A model generated the notes under the pieces. The model searched no databases. It was not told where the DNA came from and saw nothing but the letters and a program-made list of their open reading frames with translations. A DNA stretch of 64,000 bases from Ensifer adhaerens (GTDB lineage: Bacteria > Pseudomonadota > Alphaproteobacteria > Rhizobiales > Rhizobiaceae): NCBI RefSeq assembly GCF_013283195.1, contig NZ_JABEKT010000001.1:1770509-1834508 (forward strand). The letters run 5' to 3'. The position numbers were made by a program, and so were the translations under genes. Positions 1-8,215 of the stretch are shown here, in pieces; position 1 is the first letter of the stretch, and each line of letters begins with the position of its first letter.

Positions 1-817
1 GGCCTTTGTCCGACATCTCGAAGACGCCGATCTCATCCGTTGGTCCGAAGCGGTTCTTCACTGTTCGCAGGATCCGGTAGTGATGGCCGCGATCGCCTTC
101 GAAATAGAGCACGGCGTCGACCATGTGCTCGACAACGCGGGGACCGGCGATCTGGCCTTCCTTGGTGACGTGGCCGACGAGCACGACGGCGGTACCCGTC
201 TGCTTGGCAAAGCGGATCATCGCCTGCACGCCGGTGCGCACCTGCGTGACCGTGCCGGGGGCCGAATCGACGATGTCGCTCCAGAGCGTCTGGATCGAGT
301 CGATGATGACGAGGTCGGGACGCTTGCCCTCGGCAAGCGTCGCGAGAATATCCTCGACATTGGTTTCGGCCGCGAGCAACACGTCGCTGTCCGCGGCACC
401 GAGCCGCTGGGCGCGCAGGCGCACCTGGGCCACGGCCTCTTCACCGGAGACGTAGATGACGCGGTGCTTCTGTCGGGCAAGGGCGGCAGCCGCCTGCATC
501 AGCACCGTCGACTTGCCGATGCCTGGATCACCGCCGATGAGCAGGGCGGAGCCGCGAACGAAGCCGCCGCCGGTGGCGCGATCAAGCTCGGATATGCCGG
601 TCTGGATGCGCGGAGCATCCTCGATCTCGCCTGATAGCGTGGTGAGCGCGACGGGACGCCCCTTTTTCGGTGCACGCGAAGGGCCGCCGCCGATGCCGGA
701 GGTCGGGTCGTCTTCGATGATCGTGTTCCATTCGCCGCAGCCCTCGCACTTGCCGGCCCAGCGGGTATGGATGGTGCCGCAGTTCTGGCAGACGAATTGG
801 GTGCGGGCTTTCGCCAT
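1..817 (-). CDS. radA: DNA repair protein RadA, 3' end cut by window edge
   Basis: RadA is a RecA-like ATPase that helps process recombination intermediates during DNA repair. The visible 272 codons begin MAKARTQFVCQNCG at the ATG ending at 817. They show an N-terminal four-cysteine zinc finger (CQNC and CEGC), a Walker A loop GGDPGIGKST and, near residue 255, the RadA-specific KNRFG motif. The frame stays open to base 1, so the C-terminal Lon-like domain lies outside the window; this is an edge truncation and not a broken gene. It follows alr on the same strand after 154 bases. Identification rests on the zinc finger plus KNRFG, which together are diagnostic of RadA and exclude RecA or DnaB. 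Confidence 0.95.
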   Translation of the reverse strand, partial: MAKARTQFVCQNCGTIHTRWAGKCEGCGEWNTIIEDDPTSGIGGGPSRAPKKGRPVALTTLSGEIEDAPRIQTGISELDRATGGGFVRGSALLIGGDPGIGKSTVLMQAAAALARQKHRVIYVSGEEAVAQVRLRAQRLGAADSDVLLAAETNVEDILATLAEGKRPDLVIIDSIQTLWSDIVDSAPGTVTQVRTGVQAMIRFAKQTGTAVVLVGHVTKEGQIAGPRVVEHMVDAVLYFEGDRGHHYRILRTVKNRFGPTDEIGVFEMSDKG

Positions 818-971
818 CGGATATGACTTTCACGGTGCGGAGACTTCAGCGCATCGCCAATGGCGATGCGGCCGGTGATCGGAGAATCACTTTCGCCTCC
901 ACATAATGCCGCGAAACGCGGAACAAAAGGTGATTTTCGGCGACAGACTGTAAAGGAGCGGGAAAGCCGCC

Positions 972-2111
972 TCAGACCGCACCGACATAGTGACGTTCGT
1001 AGCGGCGGCCGAGGCTCGTCAGCATCTCATAGCCGATCGTGCCGCCGGCGCGCGCCACATCGTCCACGGCGATATGCCGACCGAACAACTCGATGTAGTC
1101 GCCGGGGCGAACCGCGTTTTCCGGAAGGTCGGTGACGTCGAAGAGGCTGAGGTCCATGGTCACCCGGCCGACATGCGGCACCTTCTGTCCGTGCAGGAAG
1201 CCGAAGGCGCCCGAAGGCGTCGCTTGCCTGAGGGTCACGCCACCACCCGAGACGGACCGGTGGTAGCCGTCTGCATAACCGACAGCAACAGTCGCGATGC
1301 GACTGTCGCGGTTGAAACGGGCGGACGCTCCGTAACTCGCGTGGCCGCCGGAGACGACGGTGCGCACCTGAATGATCCGGGCTTCAGCCGTCACCACCGG
1401 TTTCATCGGATTGACAACGTCATTGACCGCTTCGCCGCCGTAGACGGCGATCCCAGGGCGCGTCAGCTCGAAATGATAATCATTGCCGAGGAAGACGCCG
1501 CCGGAGTTGGCAAGGCTTGCGTCGACCCCTTCGAATGCGCCCGTCGCTTCGCGGAAGCGCCGAAGCTGGTAGTCGTTGAGCGGGTTGCCCGGGTCGTCGG
1601 CACAGGCGAGGTGGCTCATGATCAGGACGGGGGAAAAGCTGGCAGGGCGCGCCGGATCGTTGGCAAGAGCAACGGCTTCCTCGACCGTCAGCCCCAGCCG
1701 GTTCATGCCGGTATCGACATGCAGCACGCAAGGATGGTCGCCACGCTCGGACAGTGCGGCCATGAAAACGGCCAGCTGTTCCTCGGAGTTGATCACCGGC
1801 ACCAGATCGTTGTCGAAGAACAGCGGCTCGTTGCCGGGCCACATGCCGGCCAGGATGTAAATCCGGGCTTCCGGCACCAGCGGCCGCAGGTCGGCGCCTT
1901 CCTCGGCATTGGCAACGAAGAAATCGCGGGCGCCGGAAGCATAAAGCGCAGGCGCTGCCTCATCGATCCCAAGGCCGTAGGCATCGGCCTTCAGCACCGC
2001 GGCGGCACGTGCTTTGCCCGAGCGGGCATTCATCGAGCGCCAGTTGTCTGCCAATGCATTGAGATCGACCGTGAGCCGGTTGGAGGCGGAGAGAAATTCT
2101 GGACTGAGCAT
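972..2111 (-). CDS. alr: Alanine racemase
   Basis: PLP-dependent enzyme interconverting L- and D-alanine for peptidoglycan synthesis in the cytoplasm. With the start at the ATG ending at 2111 (MLSPEFLSASNRL) the product is 379 residues, normal for the family. The PLP-binding lysine lies in AVLKADAYGLG (K41) and the second catalytic base, a tyrosine, is in HASYGASARF. The open frame continues 25 codons further upstream, but those residues are atypical and the shorter start matches family length. It lies between radA and a divergent araC gene. In related rhizobia alr directly follows dnaB, so here the two have been separated by the araC-azlCD unit. Confidence 0.95.
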   Translation of the reverse strand: MLSPEFLSASNRLTVDLNALADNWRSMNARSGKARAAAVLKADAYGLGIDEAAPALYASGARDFFVANAEEGADLRPLVPEARIYILAGMWPGNEPLFFDNDLVPVINSEEQLAVFMAALSERGDHPCVLHVDTGMNRLGLTVEEAVALANDPARPASFSPVLIMSHLACADDPGNPLNDYQLRRFREATGAFEGVDASLANSGGVFLGNDYHFELTRPGIAVYGGEAVNDVVNPMKPVVTAEARIIQVRTVVSGGHASYGASARFNRDSRIATVAVGYADGYHRSVSGGGVTLRQATPSGAFGFLHGQKVPHVGRVTMDLSLFDVTDLPENAVRPGDYIELFGRHIAVDDVARAGGTIGYEMLTSLGRRYERHYVGAV

Positions 2112-2254
2112 GCCTGGCACTCTGCGTGGACGATCAAAAAGCAATACAGTCAACCACGCTTGCCCGCAAATGCCGTCCTGCCGCATGTCGAGAGGAGAGA
2201 GCGAAGAGCACTTTTATGCAAGACGCTTGTCGTTGCGGACGCTAGGATCGTTGC

Positions 2255-3112
2255 ATGCATACGATCTCGCAGGAACAAGCCCTTGATGTCATGCCGCTGG
2301 AAGGCGCGGAGCGGACCCGATTCTGGCGGGACACCCGATTCGACGGCATGGAGTGTCTGACCGCGACTTTCATCACGCATGAGTTTGCACCGCACGCGCA
2401 TGACACGTTCAGCATCGGCGCGATCGAGGCGGGCTCGCAGATCAGCAAGATCAGGGGCGAACGGTCGCAGGCGGGACCCGGCGACTTCTACCTCATCAAC
2501 CCGGACGAGATCCACGACGGCCACCCGGGTGGCGGCGGTTATCGCTACCGCATGGTCTATCCGAGCACCGAGCTTCTGGTGAATATCCTGGAAGACGTCA
2601 CCGGGCGCCCGTTCAAGGGAACGCCCTCATTCTCGAAACGGATGCTGCGCGACCCGGATCTGGCTCAATCGTTCTATCAAGCACACAAGGCGCTGGAGCT
2701 GGCGACGGGTGCGCTCGAGGCCGAGGAACGCATGTTCGGCGTCCTGGCCACCATGTTCGAACGGCACGGCAGTTCGATCATCGTGCCTGTCGAAACAAGG
2801 GAACAGTCCGCGGTGCAGCGGGCCCGCGACTATCTGACCGAGAATTATGCCGAAGACATTGGCCTCGACGAACTGGCAAAGGTCGCGGGCCTCAGCCGTG
2901 CCCATCTGATCCGGGCCTTCCGGCGACAGTACCATATTACGCCGCATGCCTTCCTCACCGACAAGCGAGTGCGGGCGGCAAAGACGCTGCTGCGGCATGG
3001 CTGGTCGGCGGTCGATACCGCCTATCAATGCGGCTTTGCCGATCAGGCGCATTTTACCCGGCACTTCAAGGCCCGAACCGGAGTGACACCCGGCGCCTTC
3101 CGCGCCGGATGA
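2255..3112 (+). CDS. AraC-family transcriptional regulator, likely controls azlCD
   Basis: A 285-residue regulator with an N-terminal cupin-like AraC ligand-binding domain (roughly residues 15-170, with the typical FAPHAHDTFSIG and PGDFYLINPDEIH strands) and a C-terminal double helix-turn-helix (about 190-285, including LDELAKVAGLSRAHLIRAF and CGFADQAHFTRHF). Genes of this architecture commonly sit next to azlC/azlD exporters, and azlC begins 51 bases downstream on the same strand. It is divergent from alr with 143 bases between the start codons. I infer that it senses an amino acid or similar small molecule and activates the exporter; the ligand cannot be read from the sequence. Confidence 0.88.
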   Translation: MHTISQEQALDVMPLEGAERTRFWRDTRFDGMECLTATFITHEFAPHAHDTFSIGAIEAGSQISKIRGERSQAGPGDFYLINPDEIHDGHPGGGGYRYRMVYPSTELLVNILEDVTGRPFKGTPSFSKRMLRDPDLAQSFYQAHKALELATGALEAEERMFGVLATMFERHGSSIIVPVETREQSAVQRARDYLTENYAEDIGLDELAKVAGLSRAHLIRAFRRQYHITPHAFLTDKRVRAAKTLLRHGWSAVDTAYQCGFADQAHFTRHFKARTGVTPGAFRAG

Positions 3113-3163
3113 TCACTTTCGTTCAATACGCCCGGCTAAACTGCGCCTAGGTGTGCACCGGTC

Positions 3164-3889
3164 ATGATTGATCGGGAGACAAGGGCATTGAGCGATACGG
3201 GATTCTTTCCAGATTTTAGAGCCGGGGCCATGTCGATGGCGCCGCTGATCGTGGCGGTCATGCCGATCGGGCTTGTCTTCGGCGCGGTTGCTGCCGGCAA
3301 GGGTCTTTCGGGGGTTGAGGTGACGTTGATGAGTGCGCTGGTTTTTGCCGGTGGCTCGCAATTCGTGGCCATGGATATCTGGACGCATCCGGCCTCCTGG
3401 GCAGCACTCGCGTTTTCGGCCCTGCTCGTCAATGTCAGGCATGTGCTGATGAGCGCGTCGCTCGGCGCCAAGCTGCAAGGGTTCTCAGGCCCGGCGAAAT
3501 ACGCCTCGATGCTTTTGCTCGCCGACGAGATATGGGCGATGGCCGAGATGCGGGCGAAGGAAGGCAAATTGACGCCGGCCTGGTTCGCAGGTCTCGCTGT
3601 GCCCTTCTATCTCGTCTGGGTGACGACGAGCCTTGCCGGCGCCTTGCTGGGCGCCTTCCTCGGCGATCCCAAGGTGACGGGGCTCGATTTTGCCTTTCCC
3701 GCGGTCTTCATCGTCCTGGTGATGAGCTTCTGGAAGGGGCGCGAGACCGGAGCGGTGCTGGCCGCCAGTGCCGCCGCTGCGGTGCTGACGCACCATTTCC
3801 TTCCTGGCGTCTGGTATATCGCTGCCGGTGCCGCCGCCGGGGTTGCGGTCGCGCTTCTAGGCCGCCGGCGCGAGGAAGCGCACGCATGA
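3164..3889 (+). CDS. azlC: AzlC-family branched-chain amino acid exporter, large subunit
   Basis: Integral inner-membrane protein of 241 residues with several hydrophobic helices, carrying AzlC features: a small-residue-rich first helix (PLIVAVMPIGLVFGAVAAG), a SALVFAGGSQFVA segment and NVRHVLMSASLG. AzlC pairs with the small AzlD protein to export branched-chain amino acids or their analogues, as shown for Bacillus AzlCD and E. coli YgaZH. Its stop overlaps the azlD start in an ATGA. A TTG at 3188 behind an AAGGG is an alternative start that would remove eight residues. The AraC-type regulator directly upstream probably controls it. Exported substrate is inferred from the family only. Confidence 0.88.
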   Translation: MIDRETRALSDTGFFPDFRAGAMSMAPLIVAVMPIGLVFGAVAAGKGLSGVEVTLMSALVFAGGSQFVAMDIWTHPASWAALAFSALLVNVRHVLMSASLGAKLQGFSGPAKYASMLLLADEIWAMAEMRAKEGKLTPAWFAGLAVPFYLVWVTTSLAGALLGAFLGDPKVTGLDFAFPAVFIVLVMSFWKGRETGAVLAASAAAAVLTHHFLPGVWYIAAGAAAGVAVALLGRRREEAHA

Positions 3890-4191
3890 CAGTCGATCCG
3901 CACACGTTTCTCGCCATCCTCGCGATGGCAATTGCCACCATCGCCACCCGCATCGGCGGGCTGGTGCTCATTCGGTTCGTGACGATCGGGGAGACGCAGA
4001 GGCGCGCCCTTGAGGCAATCCCGCCAGCCGTGTTGATGGCGGTGATTGCGCCGACGGCGCTGGTCACCGGGCCGGCGGAAACGATTGCGACCGTGGTCAC
4101 GGCGCTGGTCGCCATGCGCCTGCCGCTGCTCGCAGCCGTCGCGGCCGGCGTTGTCACCGTGGCCATCCTCAGAATGGCCCTGGGGGCGTAA
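3886..4191 (+). CDS. azlD: AzlD-family small exporter subunit
   Basis: A 101-residue protein starting MTVDPHTFLAIL, overlapping the end of azlC by four bases (ATGA), which indicates translational coupling. It has about four hydrophobic segments and the AzlD signature region ATIATRIGGLVLIRF near the N terminus, followed by ALEAIPPAVLMAVIAP. AzlD is the obligate small partner of AzlC in the branched-chain amino acid exporter. Its stop codon lies inside the hairpin at 4181-4202 that separates it from the convergent dnaB. Confidence 0.87.
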   Translation: MTVDPHTFLAILAMAIATIATRIGGLVLIRFVTIGETQRRALEAIPPAVLMAVIAPTALVTGPAETIATVVTALVAMRLPLLAAVAAGVVTVAILRMALGA

Positions 4192-4202
4192 AGACGCCCC
4201 CA
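4181..4202. terminator. Hairpin between convergent azlD and dnaB
   Basis: Arms TGGGGGCGT (4181-4189) and ACGCCCCCA (4194-4202) pair perfectly around an AAAG loop. The azlD stop is inside the hairpin and the dnaB stop is eight bases beyond it. On the plus strand it is followed by AGCTTTCT, a weak T-tract. It probably ends transcription from both sides. Confidence 0.6.
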
Positions 4203-4209
4203 AGCTTTC

Positions 4210-5712
4210 TCAGTGTTCTTCGTACTGGGTGAAGGACGGATCGGCCAGATCGGTAAAGCGGGTGAATTCCGACTGGAAGGCGAGCTTGACGGTGCCGGTC
4301 GGTCCGTGACGCTGCTTGGCGATGATCACGTCGGCCGTGCCCTTCACCTGCTCCATCTTCATCTTCCACTCGTCGTACTTCGGGTCGAACTCGTCGCGCG
4401 GCTCGAGGTTCTTCACGTAATATTCTTCACGGAACACGAAGAGCACGACGTCGGCGTCCTGCTCGATCGAGCCCGATTCACGAAGGTCAGAGAGCTGGGG
4501 CCGCTTGTCTTCGCGGCTTTCCACCTGACGGGAGAGCTGTGACAGCGCGATGATCGGCACGTTCAGCTCCTTGCCGAGCGCCTTCAGGCCGGTGGTGATC
4601 TGGGTGATTTCCTGCACGCGGTTGTCGCTCGACTTGCCCGAACCGGTCATGAGCTGGATGTAGTCGACGACCAGGCAATCAAGGCCGCGCTGGCGCTTCA
4701 GGCGGCGGGCACGGGCCGAGAGCTGGGCAATCGAGATGCCACCGGTCTGGTCGATGAACAGCGGCACTTTCTGCATCATCTGCGAGCAGGCGACGAGCTT
4801 CTCGAAATCGGCTTCGGAGATGTCGCCGCGGCGGATCTTCGAGGAGGAAACCTCGGTCTGCTCGGAAATGATACGGGTGGCCAGCTGTTCGGATGACATT
4901 TCGAGCGAGTAGAAGCCGACGACGCCGCCGTTCTTCGCCTTGAACGAACCGTCGGCCTGGACCTCCGGATCATAGGCGGCAGCGATGTTGTAGGCGATGT
5001 TGGTGGCGAGCGAGGTCTTGCCCATGCCGGGGCGTCCTGCAAGCACGATCAAGTCCGAGCGCTGCAGACCGCCCATGCGGGCATCGAGCGAAAGGATGCC
5101 GGTCGAAATGCCCGACAGGCTGCCGTCGCGTTCGAAAGCCTGGCCGGCCATGTCGATGGCAAGCGCCACCGCGTCGTTGAAGGACTGGAAGCCGCCGTCG
5201 TAACGGCCGGTTTCGGCAAGCTCGAATAGCCGCCGCTCCGCGTCTTCGATCTGGCCCTGCGGCGGCATGTCGAGCGGAGCGTCGAAAGCGATGTTGACCA
5301 TGTCCTCGCCGATGGTGATCAGCGAACGCCGCAGCGCCAGGTCATAGATGGCGCGGCCATAGTCTTCCGCATTGATGATCGAGACGGCGCCGGCGGCAAG
5401 GCGCGCGAGATACTGCGCGACCGTCAGGTCGCCGACCTTGTCGTCTGCCTTGAGAAAGGTCTTGATCGTCACCGGGTTGGCGGTCTTGCCCATGCGGATG
5501 ATATCGCCGGCAACCTCGTAGATGCGGCGGTGCAACGGTTCGAACAGGTGGACCGGCTTCAGAAAGTCGGAGACGCGGTAGAACGCATCGTTGTTGACGA
5601 GGATCGCGCCGAGCAGCGCCTGTTCGGCTTCAAGGTTGTTCGGCGCCTCGCGGTAGTGCTGGTCCGACTGGTCCTTGCCGATAGGGGCTAGCTTTCGCGC
5701 TGCGTCGTTCAT
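4210..5712 (-). CDS. dnaB: Replicative DNA helicase DnaB
   Basis: The hexameric 5'-3' helicase that unwinds DNA at the replication fork. The 500-residue product starts MNDAARKLAPIGKD at the ATG ending at 5712. An N-terminal primase-interacting domain (NNLEAEQALLGAIL onward) is followed by a RecA-like domain with Walker A GRPGMGKTS, a Walker B region LDCLVVDYIQLM and the SQLSRQVESR segment typical of DnaB. The frame stays open 74 codons further upstream, but that region is not DnaB-like and overlaps the probable promoter. No intein is seen. Length and motif order are normal. Confidence 0.97.
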   Translation of the reverse strand: MNDAARKLAPIGKDQSDQHYREAPNNLEAEQALLGAILVNNDAFYRVSDFLKPVHLFEPLHRRIYEVAGDIIRMGKTANPVTIKTFLKADDKVGDLTVAQYLARLAAGAVSIINAEDYGRAIYDLALRRSLITIGEDMVNIAFDAPLDMPPQGQIEDAERRLFELAETGRYDGGFQSFNDAVALAIDMAGQAFERDGSLSGISTGILSLDARMGGLQRSDLIVLAGRPGMGKTSLATNIAYNIAAAYDPEVQADGSFKAKNGGVVGFYSLEMSSEQLATRIISEQTEVSSSKIRRGDISEADFEKLVACSQMMQKVPLFIDQTGGISIAQLSARARRLKRQRGLDCLVVDYIQLMTGSGKSSDNRVQEITQITTGLKALGKELNVPIIALSQLSRQVESREDKRPQLSDLRESGSIEQDADVVLFVFREEYYVKNLEPRDEFDPKYDEWKMKMEQVKGTADVIIAKQRHGPTGTVKLAFQSEFTRFTDLADPSFTQYEEH

Positions 5713-6042
5713 GGTCGTTCGTCTCTGCCTTTTCTGGTGTGCACCCGGTTTGATCTCTGCGTCCATGCCGGTCAAGTGCAGCAGTGCCACAGTCGCTGGC
5801 CATGTGCTGCGACCCGTTGCCTTTGCCCGTTGTTCGACTGATCCACAGGCTGGCGTCACAAAAGTGCGAAAAATAATGCCCGCTTGAAAAACGACGTTGA
5901 CGCTGCGAATCGCTACGACCCGCGACGGCCTCAATTCTAGCGCCGTTTGCCGCTGCGCTCAAAACGGCATCTTGAAAAGAGCCGCCGGATGGATTAGATA
6001 GTGGCAATATAATTAGCATGCTACTAATATGGAAAAGGTACT
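5713..6042. other. Divergent dnaB/marR intergenic region
   Basis: About 330 bases between the divergent starts of dnaB and the MarR-type regulator. It must hold both promoters. The only distinct element I see is the AT-rich palindrome next to the marR start (listed separately). I see no RNA gene or small conserved open frame. Confidence 0.6.
6007..6030. promoter_or_regulatory. Probable MarR/SlyA-type operator before marR-emrB-emrA
   Basis: An AT-rich stretch holds the perfect 10-base palindrome TAGCATGCTA (6014-6023) flanked by ATATAAT and CTAATAT. The core TTAGCATGCTA is close to the SlyA consensus TTAGCAAGCTAA. It ends 12 bases before the marR start and would overlap the promoter, which suggests autorepression. 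Confidence 0.55.
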
Positions 6043-6486
6043 ATGTATCAACCGACCGTGAATCGTGAATTGTTCGACGCCCTGGCGATGGTCAATCGCA
6101 AGCTGCGGGCGGTGTTCGATGCCCGCGTCAAGGAACGCGGACTGACGCTGTCACGGGCAAGGGCGCTGTTTGCGCTGACGAAGAAGGATGGCTTGAACCA
6201 GCGGGAACTGGCCGACGAACTCGATATCGAGACGCCGACGATCGTGCGCCTGCTGGATGGCATGGAAAAGCAGGGCTTTATCGAGCGTCGGGTTGAGGCC
6301 TCGGACCGCCGGGCCAAGCAGGTCCACATGACCGAGCTTGGCCGCACGATCGCCGACGAGATCCTCAGGCTTGCCGATGAGATCCGGGCAGAGGTGCTGC
6401 TGGGTGTCGACGCTGACGAGGTCGCGGCCGCGCTGAAGGTGGTCCGCACCATCGCCGACAACGTTCAATCGCTCGCCAAGGAATGA
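6043..6486 (+). CDS. MarR/EmrR-family transcriptional regulator
   Basis: A 147-residue winged helix-turn-helix repressor. The DNA-binding segment is about residues 45-100: NQRELADELDIETPTIVRLL forms the recognition region and VEASDRRAKQVHMTELGR is the wing typical of MarR proteins. Its last four bases overlap the start of the exporter gene, so regulator and pump are one transcript. A SlyA-like palindrome lies just upstream. The arrangement marR-emrB-emrA matches EmrR systems, where a toxic ligand releases the repressor. The ligand is unknown. The start is supported by an AAGG about six bases upstream. Confidence 0.9.
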   Translation: MYQPTVNRELFDALAMVNRKLRAVFDARVKERGLTLSRARALFALTKKDGLNQRELADELDIETPTIVRLLDGMEKQGFIERRVEASDRRAKQVHMTELGRTIADEILRLADEIRAEVLLGVDADEVAAALKVVRTIADNVQSLAKE

Positions 6487-8198
6487 TGGTGATGAGTGCC
6501 GCCGCGAGCGCTGCAGCCAACGACAACAGGGCCGCCGTCGTCGAAGGCGAGGCGGAGGCGCCCGTAGGCGCAGACGAAGTCTCCCACTTCCCGGCGCCGA
6601 GCGTTGCAACGCCGCCCACGCCGCAGCCGATGAGTGTTGCCAGGTCATCGACCTACGTGGTCTGTTCGGCGCTCTTGTTCCTGACCCAGGGCCTGGGCAT
6701 GAACCTGGCGCTGGCCAATCTTACCCAGCTTCAGGGGTCTCTTTCGGCCACCTCGATCGAGGCCGCCTGGCTCTCGGCGGCCTATATGGCGCCGAATGTT
6801 TCGCTGTCCATCGCGCTGGTCAAGATCCGAGCGCAATACGGGCTGCGCCGTTTCGCCGAAATCGGCATCCTCGGCTTCGTGATCGTTTCGTTGATGAACG
6901 TCTTTGTTTCCGATCTGCATTCGGCGATCGTCGTTCGCTTCATCAGCGGCATTGCGGCTGCCCCCATGTCGACGCTCGGCTTCCTCTATATGCTGGAGGC
7001 CTTCCCGCCGGCGCGCAAATTGACGGTCGGACTTGCCCTGGCGCTGACATGCACAACGATCTCGGCGCCGATCACCCGGCTGATCTCGCCGACGCTGATC
7101 GAGTATGGGCAGTGGCATGGGCTCTATACGCTCGAGATGGCGCTGGCGCTGATGGCCTTGCCAATCATTTATCTCATGCCACTGACGCCGGTGCCGCATG
7201 CGAAGGTGATCCAGCGAACGGATATCCTCAGCTACCTGCTGGTCGCCGTCGGCTTCGGTTGCATTGCCATCGTGCTGACGATGGGGCGGCTCTACTGGTG
7301 GTTCGAGGCGCCATGGCTCGGCGTGCTCCTGGCCATCGCGATCGTGACCCTGACCAGCGTGGTGCTGATCGAACTCAATCGCGAACTGCCGCTGATCGAC
7401 GTTCGCTGGCTCGCCTCCAGGGAAATCCTGCACTTTACCGCGGTGCTGCTGGTCTTCCGTCTGGTCGCCTCCGAGCAGTCGGCGATTGCGGCAAATTTTT
7501 ATCAGCTGCTCGGATTGCAGTTCGAACAGGTCGCAACGCTTTACTGGGTCATTCTTGGCGCATCGATCGCCGGCGGCATGCTCTGCGCCGCACTCATGAA
7601 GCCGGATCACGCACCGTTCGTGCATGTCCTGGCATTGAGCCTCCTGGCAGCCGGCGCCTATATCGACAGCCAGGCGACCAATCTGACGCGACCGGCGCAG
7701 ATGTATATGAGCCAGGCGATGATCGCCGCCGGAACCGCGCTTTTCCTGCCGCCTGCCATGGCCAGCGGCTTCAAGGCGGCGCTGATGAAGGGGCCGAACT
7801 ACATTCTCAGCTTCATCGTCATCTTCCTCTTTACCCAAAGCATCGGCGGCCTGATCGGTACGGCTGCCTTCGGCAGCTTCGTTACCTTGCGTGAGAAGTT
7901 TCACTCCAATGTACTGGCCGAGCAGGTCGTGATGTCGAACCCGCTCATCGCCCAGCGCATCAGTCAACTGGCTGCCGCCTATCGCCGCGTGATCGGCGAC
8001 AGGGCCCTGCTGGACGGCGAGGGCGTCGCGCTGCTTGGACAGCAGGTCACCCGAGAGGCGAACATTCTTGCCTACAACGACGCCTTTCTGCTGGCGTCGG
8101 TCATCGCGCTTTGCGCCTTGGCCGGCCTGCTGGCGCATATCCTTTACAAGCGGATTGCGGGGCGCCTTGTGCCTCCCGCAGCTGCGCTCACGTCTTGA
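6483..8198 (+). CDS. MFS efflux permease, EmrB/DHA2-like
   Basis: A 571-residue membrane protein with a hydrophilic N-terminal leader of about 50 residues and then roughly 14 hydrophobic segments, as in drug:H+ antiporters of the DHA2 group. The first helix begins near TYVVCSALLFLTQGLGMNL. It overlaps marR by four bases and is followed 17 bases later by a HlyD-type adaptor, so the two probably form an EmrAB-like pump spanning the inner membrane and periplasm; the outer-membrane channel would come from elsewhere in the genome. ATG codons at 6483, 6486 and 6492 are all possible starts. Substrates cannot be deduced. Confidence 0.85.
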   Translation: MMVMSAAASAAANDNRAAVVEGEAEAPVGADEVSHFPAPSVATPPTPQPMSVARSSTYVVCSALLFLTQGLGMNLALANLTQLQGSLSATSIEAAWLSAAYMAPNVSLSIALVKIRAQYGLRRFAEIGILGFVIVSLMNVFVSDLHSAIVVRFISGIAAAPMSTLGFLYMLEAFPPARKLTVGLALALTCTTISAPITRLISPTLIEYGQWHGLYTLEMALALMALPIIYLMPLTPVPHAKVIQRTDILSYLLVAVGFGCIAIVLTMGRLYWWFEAPWLGVLLAIAIVTLTSVVLIELNRELPLIDVRWLASREILHFTAVLLVFRLVASEQSAIAANFYQLLGLQFEQVATLYWVILGASIAGGMLCAALMKPDHAPFVHVLALSLLAAGAYIDSQATNLTRPAQMYMSQAMIAAGTALFLPPAMASGFKAALMKGPNYILSFIVIFLFTQSIGGLIGTAAFGSFVTLREKFHSNVLAEQVVMSNPLIAQRISQLAAAYRRVIGDRALLDGEGVALLGQQVTREANILAYNDAFLLASVIALCALAGLLAHILYKRIAGRLVPPAAALTS

Positions 8199-8215
8199 CG
8201 AACAGAGTTACCACC

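Noticed and set aside
1-817. radA as a truncated pseudogene
   Set aside because: The frame is intact to base 1, so the missing end is only the window edge.
2255-4191. araC-azlCD as a recent horizontal transfer
   Set aside because: Codon use and GC look like the neighbours, and no integrase, repeat or tRNA flanks it. Insertion is possible but recent foreign origin is not supported.
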